DNA of 64,000 bases from Cristatella mucedo (lineage: Eukaryota > Bryozoa > Phylactolaemata > Cristatellidae). Positions 55,635 through 64,000 of the stretch are shown piece after piece. A model generated the notes under the pieces. The model made no database searches. It was not told the DNA's origin and saw nothing but the letters and a program-made list of their open reading frames with translations. The stretch spans positions 372,001 to 436,000 of the forward strand of contig WPIO01000090.1 of the NCBI GenBank assembly GCA_009760855.2, read 5' to 3'. Position 1 is the first letter of the stretch. Each line of letters starts with the position of its first letter. Both the position numbers and the translations under genes were made by a program.

Positions 55635-56370
55635 TATCCATTTAAGGATGTCGTCAGTACAGCCAGAAAGACGGCTGAAATACTTTGGCATGCCGGATGG
55701 CTTGGAATGGTCAAAGCAAAGGTACAAACAGTGTCATTTACATACAAGTAATAGCCTATATTGTCAATGGCAACCAGTTCGGCAAGAGGGAGAGTATACA
55801 TTGAAAATAGAATGGGACCAGAAAAATCCTAGCTAATTAAGCATCCTCTTTTTGTATAGCGACAGAAGAGCCTTAACGGCTATCACCACTGCTAGCAGGG
55901 GCAATAAAGGATCGCCCACCATAGGAATCGAACCCACGGCCTCGGGTCTGAGGTCGTGATAGCAACCACCTTACCTAGTGTGCCATCACGGCTCACCAAG
56001 CACAGAGCCCAGAGATACCCAATACTCAAATGGTTTCCAGGACAAATTACTTGCATTCACATCACTCCTATCAAGTGTCCTACTCAAATTGTACTTAGGC
56101 TATTCCAGCTCAGCACCAGAGGTTCCCAAGAAAGGTGAGAATCTTATCAAAAGCTGCTGGTAGATCAATAAGGACAAGCAGAGGGACTCTAAGTGAGCTC
56201 GCATTAATATTCAAGTGATTATGCACCTGAAGCAATGCTGACTCCGAGGAGTGACTAGCTCTGTGTTCAGACTGGAACTTACTAGCTAGGTGCGAAGCTT
56301 CAAAATATTCGTTCATATTTTCTGTTTCTGTCATGAGTAGTGGCCTAACTGCAGCCGTTTGGATAGGTAC
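55635..56370 (-). mobile_element. LINE-A RT segment interrupted by SINE1
   Basis: 55635-55830 is antisense to WxADD..LYLxFxPSQ and the LPLADVIxxH region. 55998-56370 is antisense to VPQGS..., LLVLIDLPAAFDKI, SKFQSEHRASHSSESALLQV and the LNxYxExSH region. Frames broken; no 3' end. Confidence 0.75.
55831..55997 (-). mobile_element. SINE1 inside LINE-A
   Basis: Tail TAATTAAGCATCCTCTTTTT, GTATAGCGACAGAAGAGCCT, B box as CCATAGGAATCGAACCCACG, part of the palindrome (CCTCGGGTCTGAGGTCGTG) and head CATCACGGCTCACC. Confidence 0.82.
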
Positions 56371-56813
56371 CGTGTTAATTAAGTGTAGCTTCACTTTTAA
56401 TGTTACTTAGCTAAAACAAACGCACGTGATAGTAAGCAAAATAGTTTTTCATGATAGCATTGGATGTAAATGAGAAACGAAGTTGCATAGCTGTAACTTT
56501 CGGTTGCAGCTATGCCCAATGACAGCCGTTCAGATAGCCTTTTGTCTTTTGAAAAAATCATGGCTTACAATTCTAGACCGTCTGTAATTGTTACCGTACT
56601 TGATAAAATTGTTTGTTAAGAAAGTGTCTTCAATAGGTCCTAACTGTAAAATTGGTACTTTTATCGAAGGCAATGGCTGTTGTAACTTAACAGCAATAAT
56701 TTGAGATTGCTTTTCCTTGGGGGACAAACTTCGTGTCATGTTAAAAATGTGTGTAGCTGCATGTCTCCTAGGCTGCTATGGCATATTCTTATCCACCGGT
56801 AACTGATTTTTAG

Positions 56814-56945
56814 GCTGAGTATTCGGGACCTGAGATAGAAGATTACCAGAGAAGGATGCCACTCGATGAAGTACTAAATCTTATCCGCCAGTCTATCACA
56901 GTAGATATATCGGAAAGCGTCAATCAGATAGCAAACACTTGTTAA
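56814..56945 (+). CDS. Exon-like ORF, family unknown
   Basis: A good acceptor (TGATTTTTAG) opens a 43-codon frame of clean coding composition: AEYSGPEIEDYQRRMPLDEV, then LNLIRQSITVDISESVNQIA. It ends at TAA 56943-56945, or splices just before at a GTTAAG donor (56941). It looks like an acidic, helical segment of a real protein. I do not recognise it. It lies 9 kb downstream of the last kinase exon on the same strand and could be a terminal exon of that gene or belong to the next one. Confidence 0.45.
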   Translation, partial: AEYSGPEIEDYQRRMPLDEVLNLIRQSITVDISESVNQIANTC

Positions 56946-57182
56946 GTTGAGATACACACAGATAATGTTTATGCTAAGTATTATGTTCTTTATGTTTCAT
57001 CTATCGGCTTCATTACCTGTCCTTACTCTGCTAACAAATAAACCTTTCAGATTCAGGTCATCAATTATGAGACGATCTAGGTTGGCTAAAGTGTCTACCC
57101 ACTGTAACTTCTGTGGCAAATTAAATAGGAAAATGCAGATCATTCGTTGGTATAAGATGAGTTAGCTGCTTCGTAATGTTGA

Positions 57183-57398
57183 ATGGTCATACAAAGAGCT
57201 GCTTGGTCTGGGAACAGTCAGCAAGGCAGGGGAAATACCATTGTAATGAGAGCTGCTAAGTGTGTAATTGGCACACTTCTTCCCGTACGCGTTTACAAAT
57301 CAAAGACGGAGAATGGTACACTGGCATTATATGCTACAGATTTTCAAGAGACCTGGTTCAAACCTGATCTCAGCAATGCACTTTCTAGTTTGTATTAG
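57183..57398 (+). CDS. ORF resembling the XLF/PAXX head domain
   Basis: A 71-codon frame. Its second half reads VIGTLLPVRVYKSKTENGTL, then ALYATDFQETWFKPDLSNAL and SSLY before TAG. The pattern strand, 'G..LY.TD..E.W', then a helix is that of the N-terminal head of the XRCC4-superfamily NHEJ factors (XLF, PAXX), where a short beta-hairpin and a Trp follow 'TD/SD'. Only this stretch matches, and the rest of the domain is not adjacent (a LINE-A starts at about 57455). It could be an exon with a weak donor (TTT/GTATTA, 57392), a pseudogene or a chance resemblance. Confidence 0.35.
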   Translation: MVIQRAAWSGNSQQGRGNTIVMRAAKCVIGTLLPVRVYKSKTENGTLALYATDFQETWFKPDLSNALSSLY

Positions 57399-57454
57399 CT
57401 AGTTTACTCACTTTGGCTTTTAAGTGCATAGCTTAACTTTGATGTAGCCTAAAG

Positions 57455-58028
57455 TAATGTGCAATCAGGCGACTACAATGGGTGCAAAACTGTGCGGCTA
57501 GGTTTGTCTGTCGTGCGCTTTGCAGTTGCCCCATCATACAACTTCTCGCTGACCTGCACTGGCTAGCAGTCAAGCAACTGGTCGACTTCAAAGATTTGTT
57601 ACTCATTTGTAGGTCACTTCGTTTTTTTGGCTCCAGACTAACTCTCAGATCTACTCCCCCACCAGGCCAAGCATAGTACCCCGTAATTATAGGAATCTAA
57701 CAGTTTACAATACCTCGTACAAACCTCAAACCCTAAGGCCTTTAGTTCGTACGCTCCCACAGCCTGGAAATACCTCCCGACATGCGTCAGAACATCCCCT
57801 GACTTGACCACATTTAAAAAGAGCTTAAAAACATACATATTTAGAACAGCACTTAGTGGGTCCCTGTGATACGTTATTCAAGTACCTTTGCCTGCTGACA
57901 CTGTGAGTGCTGCAGCTAACCTCATTTGCATGCTTACCCTGTGAATTTCACCCTAAACCATGTTATTCATGTTGTTTATCAAGCTTGATATTACTCACCA
58001 TTCAATCGCGTTTCCCTTTGCAGCAAAT

Positions 58029-58064
<36 letters not shown>

Positions 58065-58140
58065 TACTCATTAAAGCGCCCTCAGAGATTAAGTTCTCTG
58101 AGAGTGCTTTACCAAGTGCATTAATAATATTAATATTACT
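57455..58140 (+). mobile_element. LINE-A, 5' truncated, with a foreign insert in its 3' end
   Basis: GTGCAATCAGGCGACTACAA to the AWK/SLPTCVRTSPDLTTF region, then the 3' UTR to CAGCAAATGTA at 58030. After an AAT-rich insert (58031-58083) it resumes with AGAGATTAAGTTCTCTGAGA and GTGCTTTACCAAGTGCATT. Confidence 0.8.
58031..58083 (-). mobile_element. Minimal inverted LINE-A 3' tip
   Basis: (ATA)n, then TGTACTCATTAAAGCGCCCTC: just the tail and the first stem arm of a minus-strand LINE-A, embedded in the plus-strand copy. The arms of the two copies now form a hairpin (GCGCCCTCAGAGA opposite TTCTCTGAGAGTGC). Confidence 0.65.
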
Positions 58141-58449
58141 ATAGGTATCACTTAACCAAATCCAAAACCTGTGATGCCTGCTGCTACTGCATCCTCCTTC
58201 TTAAGCTACCTGCACATATTAATCGTATTACGGCAATATCTAGATGCCTATAATTTTATGTAGCCACATCAATTTAGTGGGTTCTTAACTCGATAGCTAT
58301 CCATTCTTAATTAAATCTTTTCAGCATGTTTCCGTTCAAAATATAGTGGGTAAAAATCGTCAGCTAAACCATGCAAAGAAACTTGTAATCCCCGTGAGTC
58401 TGCTCGAATGTTCAATAACAAAAGCCAAGACGAAGTTCTGGATAAAAAG

Positions 58450-59500
58450 AAGTGGCAGCATGTACAGTGTCAGCAATATTAAGCACATCAAGGACGAATC
58501 ACAGGGACCCGCTAAATACTGTCATAAATAGGTGTTTTTTTAAATTCTTTTTAAATGTGGTCAGGTCAGGGGATAATCTGACGCAGGTTGGGAGGGAGTT
58601 CCAGACTTTGGTAGCATACGAACTAAAGGCACGGTCCCCAAAGGATTTGAGGTTTTTACGGGGTATTTGTAGACTACTGAATTCCGAAAAGTGGGTGGTA
58701 CGATGCTTGGCCTGATGGGGGAGTAGATCTGAGAGATAGGCTTCAGCGATAGAATGAAGTGACCTAAAGGGGACCGAAAAATCCTTGAAGTTAATCTGTT
58801 GCTTGACTGTTAGCCAGTGCAGGTCGGCGAGAAGTGAACTGATGTGGCAACTGCGAGGCTCACGACAGACAAGCCTAGCTGCAGAAAGTTGCACCAGCTG
58901 CAATCGCCTGATCGCACATGCTGGTAGGCCAGCGAGCAGTGAGTTGCAGAAGTCGAGACGGGATGTCACGAATGCATGGACCAACTTGGACGTGGTATCC
59001 TTATCTAAACAATCGCGAATTTAGCAATGTTATGAAGCTGAAATTAGGCAGATTTGACTGTGGAGCTGATATGGTCGTCTAACGAGAGGTCACTTTGGAA
59101 CATGACACATACATTTTGAGCTGATTTAACTGGAGATATGCTGGCAGAGCCAATTTTGAGTTTCAGCCTTTCCAATTGTGAATGACACTGGGTTGGCCTA
59201 TAACTACTAAGTTAGTTTGATCGTCATTTAGTATTAGAAAATTTGCTGCCATCCATGTGCGGATGTTATCAGTACATGTAGCAAGTGAGTTTAGACAATT
59301 TGAGATGCTCGACCGCTGGGAGGGACCAAAGCGAAGGTACAACTGAGTGTCGTCTGCATAGAAGTGAAAGCCTAGATTGTGCTTGGCAATCACATGAGCA
59401 AGAGGGAAAGTATAAACCGTGAAAAAAACCGGATCTAGCACGGAGCCTTAAGGTACGCCATATTTCAGAGGTACTTCAGGTGATCTTTGTACATTCAGAC
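58450..59500 (-). mobile_element. LINE-A, RT catalytic box to UTR, lacking tail
   Basis: 58499-58984 encodes the C-terminal domain on the minus strand (FVTSRLDFCNSLLAGL ... LFMTVFSGSL), open but for its ends. 59163-59441 retains FHFYADDTQLYLRF, WMAANFLILNDDQTNLVVIG and the start of the GVPQGS block (as GVP-stop). The plus-strand left end begins in the UTR (GCAGCATGTACAGTGTCAGC); stem-loop and ATT tail are missing. Confidence 0.85.
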
Positions 59501-59504
59501 ATGG

Positions 59505-59820
59505 CTAGAAGTGACCTGCCCAAGGTCAGCATGCAAGTGCTGTTAATGGCAATATGCAAAAGTGTCAGTACGCCGAAGCACATAACTACTACTACTAACT
59601 AACTACTATCTGATTTAACAGACTCTTTTTGTATAGCAACAGATGAGCCTTTATGGCTATCGCCACCGCTTGCATGACGATAAAGGATCGCCCACCTCAG
59701 GATTCGAACCCACGACTTCGGGACCGAGGTCGTAAAAAGCAACCACCTTAAACAGTGAGCTATTACGGCTCACCACATTAAGAATGAATCACAGGTATCC
59801 ACCTAATCATGCCATTAATA
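59505..59820 (-). mobile_element. LINE-A 3' UTR remnant split by SINE1
   Basis: 59505-59590 has AGAAGTGACCTGCCCAAGGT and CAGCATGCAAGTGCTGTTAA. 59774-59820 resumes with AAGAATGAATCACAGGTATC, the next block of the same UTR. Confidence 0.7.
59610..59773 (-). mobile_element. SINE1 inside LINE-A UTR
   Basis: Tail CTGATTTAACAGACTCTTTT, GTATAGCAACAGATGAGCCT, intact B box (GGATTCGAACCCACGA), most of the palindrome and head GAGCTATTACGGCTCACC. CACATAA before the AC-rich spacer and CACATTAA after it may be the target duplication. Confidence 0.82.
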
Positions 59821-60399
59821 GCTGAGCTATTCATTTATTTTATTTTTAAACGTGGAAAAGCCGGGGATATCGTAATTAAATGAAATTAGATTACTTACGG
59901 GCGTTTTAGTAAATATTTCAAGTTAATGAAAATATATTAAAAAGGTCAACATATCTAGCTTTAATGCGAAATGGTGATTTCCATTTGTGGTTGCTTAGTC
60001 ATACTTCCATCGGAGGGAAGACCTTTAGGGCATGTGCTGAGCTGGTTTCGTTTACATCTGTATTATATATCAGCAAGGTAGTTGCATGATTATGTTGGTA
60101 CATAGTTTCAAATTAAGTCGGCTTTTTAAGTTTTCATCTGATGTTTAATCTGCAACCAATCCCCAGCAATTTTAAAATAAGAGTGGGAAAAGACTTTAAT
60201 TCAAGCACCAGCTGTGCTAGCTGCCATAAGCCCAGGCCTCTGAGTGGTTTGCTTACCGATTAACTGGAGATTATAGTATGGCTTATAACCAATGAACGAT
60301 GGACCGATGTACCAGAGGATGATAGACCGCGTGGACCAATGGACCACAGGCACTCTCACGGAGCTATGGTTTGCAACGATTATGACACCAGTTAATCAG
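59821..60399. other. Nothing recognised
   Basis: AT-rich, without open frames or repeat matches I can support. Confidence 0.5.
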
Positions 60400-60628
60400 G
60401 CAGCTTGACTGCAACGTCACAGTAGTTATGCATGCTGACATTGTACATGCAGCCACTAACTACATTTGCCTGCTGTCCCTGTGCAGCTTACCCCTAACCG
60501 AGCTTCTTGATTTTTATTTAGCATGCTACGACTAGCAATTTGATCGTGCTTCCTTCGAAGCAAATGGAAAGTGCCCAACAGAGATTCAGTTCTCTGAGGG
60601 CGTTTTTTCAAATATATTTTTGTTATAA
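60400..60628 (+). mobile_element. LINE-A 3' UTR copy
   Basis: GTTATGCATGCTGACATTGT, CCCCTAACCGAGCTTCTTGA, GAAGCAAATGGAAAGTGCCC and GTTCTCTGAGGGCGTTTTTT. No clear ATT repeat at the end. Confidence 0.78.
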
Positions 60629-61381
60629 GAATTATTAATTTTAATTAAGTAGTGAGTACTGCGTTTTACCACGTGGCTCTCGCCTTAAACAGAGTGTCTT
60701 GCCCTATGAAATTTCGAACTGGCTTTAGAGGCCAGTTAAAGACGGCATCAAGAAATACGTGAACCTCCAGGATTATCATGGAACCTGGCCGAGGATCATT
60801 TGAGTTGACTGCTTCCGTGCCTACGACAGCTTCTATAGAACGGTATTAGTTAAGGCCGATTAAAAAGGCCTAATGTCATCTCCTCAAGATTGCAGTTGCA
60901 GCTAGCTCAATCATTCGGCCTCAGTGGTCGACTCAGTCCGCTGAGCAGTGAGTAATTTTACATCACTAGTTTTGCCAGTGCTGCAGAGTAACGCTGACGG
61001 CTAAGGAAATGGGCGACCTTGTCTCGAAGCATTTTCCGGTCTAGCCAGATCTCTGGCAGCAGCCGGTGACTAATGAAGCCACATCTAGTACTAAGGAGCC
61101 TGTTCTGCCGGTACTAGACAGCCTACCTCGGTTATTAGGACAGACGATGCTATTCCGCTTACCAGCCACAATGATAGTTACATTGAAGCTGCAGATAGCA
61201 AAATTATTATGTGCGAGTGCATTTAAAATGCTCCAAAATCCATGTTGGAAGGGCAAACAGCAGTGGCCCTCCAGCCTTTGGTTTTAAGCTCACGCAGGGA
61301 TAGGCAGCATACAATTGTAACCGGATTCCAGGGGTCAGAGGCTAATTCCCGCCAAACCCCGCCATACTCCGGCCACGCTGC
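60629..61381. other. Unassigned, open frames on both strands
   Basis: 61066-61287 (+) and 61256-61041 (-) are open and of similar length. The plus reading includes TKEPVLPVLDSLPRLLGQTM. It could be the N-terminal part of a retroelement but shows no diagnostic motif. Confidence 0.35.
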
Positions 61382-62640
61382 CGCTAGTAATTTAATGTAA
61401 TGTATCTCCGTCAGTAACTCCACAAAGTCATAAAGACCATGTGGTACTTACGCAGGACAGTTTGTATAGCTCACTCATAGCCTAAGCGGCTTTCGGTACG
61501 CATTCGGTAGCCAACAGACTTCGTTTCACGCAACAAAGAGAAAGTGGGAAGCATAGCAGAGTTAGGAGAGCAGTTGAGGTAGTGAGTAGCATAGAAGTAG
61601 CAGTTCAGGACCGCTGAAAAAGACGTGCTATAGTCGGCAGTTGGAGAGTAGATGTCGTTGCGTAAGAATTGTGGAAGCGAGTTCCACAGTCTAGGACCTG
61701 CAGAGCCAAAGCTTCTGTCGCCAACTGTCTTTAAGCGGAGGAATGGGACAGCTAATTTATTGTCCACACAGGACCTGAGGGCACGAACAGGCTGAAACTG
61801 ATGCTGCAGTTCAGCTAGGTATGAAGGAGCCAAGCCGTGGCAGGCCTTGTGGGTCAGCGTAAGAACTTTGCTCTGTATCCTTTACTCAACCGGCAACCAT
61901 TCTAGCTCTTTCAGCAAAGGAGACACGTGCTCAAACCGCTGGGACTTGAAGACCAGCCTTGCAGCCATATTCATAGTCCGCTGTAGTGGCATAATAGCTT
62001 TCTTTGGTAGCCCAGCCAAAAGGGAATTACAATAATCAAGCCGAGACAGAACTAAAGAGCTAGTTAAATTTTTTACAAGCCACTGTGGGAGACAGCTTCT
62101 AATCTTGGATAGGGATCGGATGTGATGGCTAGCTGTAGAGGCAGTCTTCTGAATGAAGCTTTTTAAATTGAGGCAGCTGTCGAACACGACACCTAGATTA
62201 CGAGCACGTGGTGAAGGTCGCACAATAGCATCACCTATTAGGACAGCAAAGCCTTTTAATCCAGCCACACGCTTAGGGTGTCCTATGAGAAGCAGTTCAG
62301 TTTTATCGTCATTTAATTTCAGGAAGTTGTCCGACATCCAGGATCGAATATCGGCAAGGCAAGCATTCAGTTTCTCAGTTGCTGCAGCAGATTCCGACGG
62401 TTTAAATGACAAATAAAACTGAGTATCGTCAGCATGGAAGTGATATCCTATTCCATGGGCCTTAATCACTTTTCCCAGAGGTTGCGTATAAATAGAGAAC
62501 AGCAAGGGACCAAGTACAGACCCTTGAGGGACTCCACAGGTGACCCTTCTCATGTCTGAGACCTGACCCCCACACGACACGTATTGAACACGATCAGACA
62601 AGTAGGATTTAAACCACGCCAGTGCTTCGTCTGCCAGACC
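61382..62640 (-). mobile_element. LINE-B, best copy, RT to tail
   Basis: The plus strand begins TAATGTAATGTATCTCCGTC (tail and 3' end), then antisense C-terminus and RT up to SYLSDRVQYV near 62600. It is 5' truncated around 62640, where LINE-like reading stops. One nonsense codon (TAA at about 61879-61881, between WLPVE and RIQSK where Gln is expected) and a lost start are the main damage. Confidence 0.88.
61882..62601 (-). CDS. LINE-B reverse transcriptase fragment
   Basis: A 239-codon frame: CGVPQGSVLGPLLFSIYTQP, then YHFHADDTQFYLSF (catalytic A-D-D), LNDDKTELLLIGHPK, RARNLGVVFDSCLNLKSFIQ, SLVLSRLDYCNSLLAGLPKK and LLKELEWLPVE-stop. The reading resumes in phase at RIQSK and a further frame, 61833-61471 (APSYLAELQHQFQPVRALRS), completes the C-terminus. 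Order and motifs are those of CR1/L2-type elements. The fingers region of the RT and the endonuclease are missing. Confidence 0.88.
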   Translation of the reverse strand: MSDRVQYVSCGGQVSDMRRVTCGVPQGSVLGPLLFSIYTQPLGKVIKAHGIGYHFHADDTQFYLSFKPSESAAATEKLNACLADIRSWMSDNFLKLNDDKTELLLIGHPKRVAGLKGFAVLIGDAIVRPSPRARNLGVVFDSCLNLKSFIQKTASTASHHIRSLSKIRSCLPQWLVKNLTSSLVLSRLDYCNSLLAGLPKKAIMPLQRTMNMAARLVFKSQRFEHVSPLLKELEWLPVE

Positions 62641-63310
62641 GATCGTGCCATCCGCCGAGCTAGGGTAAGACGAGCGGCCGTCAGGTTAAACATCTTTATA
62701 ATAACACATGCGCCAACAACAAAAGGGGAACTAAAACAAGTTTACAGGGAGAATCCTATACATTATACACTATGGGAGCGCAAGATGACGCAGCAAGCGC
62801 GAACAAACGTGTTAGTTGGGGTCAGTCGGCTTCGGCAGTCCTGTCGTTGTACCGACTCCGAGTCCAACAGTACGAGCGTACGCCGTCCAAAACCCGGCTG
62901 GATGAGTAACTGCTGGCTAGTCCGAGTCGACAACTACTACAGTCGTAAGCTTCCACCGAAAGATGCCAACACACGGGGGGGGGGGTCACGAACACGCTAC
63001 ACGGGGAACGCGGTATAAACAAGCCAACAACGAGCGAGCTATCCAGCTCCACTCGGGCCTTGGTACTCGTTCCCTTGCGTGCGTGGCAGCATCGCCGGAG
63101 CACGCCTGCACGAATCCAGGTGCATAACTCGGCGAGACCGGGAGCCTCCAACACCACGACTTACTTGGCCAACTTCCCGTACCCAAGAGCCCCGGTGACC
63201 TCATATCACCGCATACATCCGGCCGTGCCGTAGGTCCGACCCCGGCCTAGCCGGTGACCCTAACCCTCACTTTAGCCGTCCAGTATCTGCCAACCGAACC
63301 CAGCCTGGGT
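62641..63310. other. GC-rich unassigned block
   Basis: CpG-rich DNA with open frames on both strands (62584-63018 plus, 63157-62822 and 63204-62986 minus), a G run at about 62977-62987 and no LINE signature. It starts exactly where the LINE-B ends. It might be part of a different repeat (for example an LTR) or host coding DNA; no motif decides. Confidence 0.35.
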
Positions 63311-63589
63311 ACAGAATTACTACCTCAACTCTATTAAAGTAATTAAAGTAATTATATTATATATTAAAGTAATAAGAAAATTTAAAGGTAATAAATTTGT
63401 GTCCGTCGTGAAATTGTGAGCACTGTATTTATGTAAGAAACATCTGCTTAGACTGTGGACACATTAATCATAATATTACTGCATTTGTACACTACCGTCA
63501 CATAGCTTGGTTTCCTTATAGGCACTTAAGTTGTGCTGTATACAATGCACGATCAATTTATCAGTGCTAGCTTACACAAGGTGTGCAGC
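63311..63589. other. AT-rich, nothing recognised
   Basis: TAAAGTAATTA-type low complexity at the start, and no features after it. Confidence 0.5.
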
Positions 63590-63780
63590 ATGTGGAGGTT
63601 AATGGTGAAATGTCAGTTTCAGCGTGTCAAATAAGGCTGGCGGTAGATTGCACGGTGACAACTCGCTAATCACACATACGAGGAATAAAAAGTACCCATT
63701 AAATGCTTTAATAAACAGGAGCATTTTTCTGATGTTTACACATTCTTTCAAGTCTAGAAATGTCTGTGTTACAGTCACAA
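63590..63780 (-). mobile_element. LINE-A 3' UTR, very eroded
   Basis: GGTTAATGGTGAAATGTCAG, CATTAAATGCTTTAATAAAC and AGGAGCATTTTTCTGATGTT keep the order of the LINE-A UTR and the last codons, but identity is low. Confidence 0.45.
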
Positions 63781-63802
63781 GCGAGTCCCTGGTTTTCGGA
63801 GA

Positions 63803-64000
63803 ATAATAATAATAATAATAATAATATTGCACTTGATAAAGCGCCCTCAGAGAACTTAATCTCTTTCTAGGCGCTTTACATTTGCTGCAAAGTGATACGC
63901 AATAGAATAGTAAGTAAAATCATGCTTGAAAAACAAACAAAATGAATAACATGGTTAGGGGTTACATGCACTGGGTCAGCATGCAAATGTGGTTAGTGGC
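63803..64000 (-). mobile_element. LINE-A 3' end, cut by window edge
   Basis: (AAT)n, ATTGCACTTGATAAAGCGCC, an intact stem-loop, TTTGCTGCAAAGTGATACGC and the UTR up to the last base. It closely matches 36680-37012 and the complement of 52560-52787, so it is a young copy that continues beyond the window. Confidence 0.9.

Overview
The window reads as nuclear DNA of an invertebrate metazoan. It is AT-rich, coding sequence is confined to short segments bounded by GT/AG-type splice sites, and more than half of the recognisable sequence is decayed non-LTR retrotransposons and tRNA-derived SINEs of animal type. I cannot place the species. There are no operons, phage or bacterial features.

The main host gene is a plus-strand CDK-type Ser/Thr kinase (closest in my reading to CDK7/CDK20) spread over about 42.7 kb. 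Exon 1 is at 5230-5378 (glycine loop), exon 2 at 10295-10424 (AIK lysine, helix-C glutamate), then exons at 38025-38226 (HRD), 38308-38491 (DFG position, APE, C-lobe), 38651-38748 and 47657-47827/47911 (C-terminal lobe). Splice phases agree at every junction I could test. The exon for strands beta-4/5 was not found in the 27.6-kb intron. Two hallmark residues are altered (HRDLTP for HRDLKP, DFD for DFG). Less certain coding segments are two exon-like stretches at 3.1-3.9 kb, a CpG-rich Ala/Glu-rich frame at 3.9-4.9 kb, a kinase-like exon at 6.1 kb, a small minus-strand ORF at 7.6-8.0 kb, and two exon-like ORFs at 56.8 and 57.2 kb, the latter resembling the XLF/PAXX head domain.

The introns and flanks are filled with two CR1/L2-like LINE families. 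LINE-A (about 35 pieces, both strands) ends in a conserved stem-loop plus (ATT)n. LINE-B (7 pieces) ends in (ACATT)n. One LINE-A at 18.7-22.2 kb is nearly full length, with endonuclease and reverse transcriptase and only a few lesions seen. Two SINE families occur. SINE1 has a tRNA-like B box next to a strong palindrome. SINE2 has a tRNA-like head joined to a tail that copies the LINE-A 3' stem-loop, which suggests LINE-A machinery mobilises it. Other mobile DNA is a 186-bp hAT-type MITE with an 8-bp target duplication (11.5 kb) and a ruined Tigger/pogo transposase (25.6-26.5 kb).

Simple and tandem sequence includes a (GA)n tract of about 135 bp (6.26 kb), a 16-bp minisatellite (35.2 kb), a degenerate 150-200-bp tandem array (27.5-29.6 kb) and three adjacent perfect hairpins (29.8 kb). 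Nested insertions at 11.5, 16.7, 32-33, 55.8, 58.0 and 59.6 kb give a relative chronology. Family names and host-gene identities are inferences from motifs read by eye.
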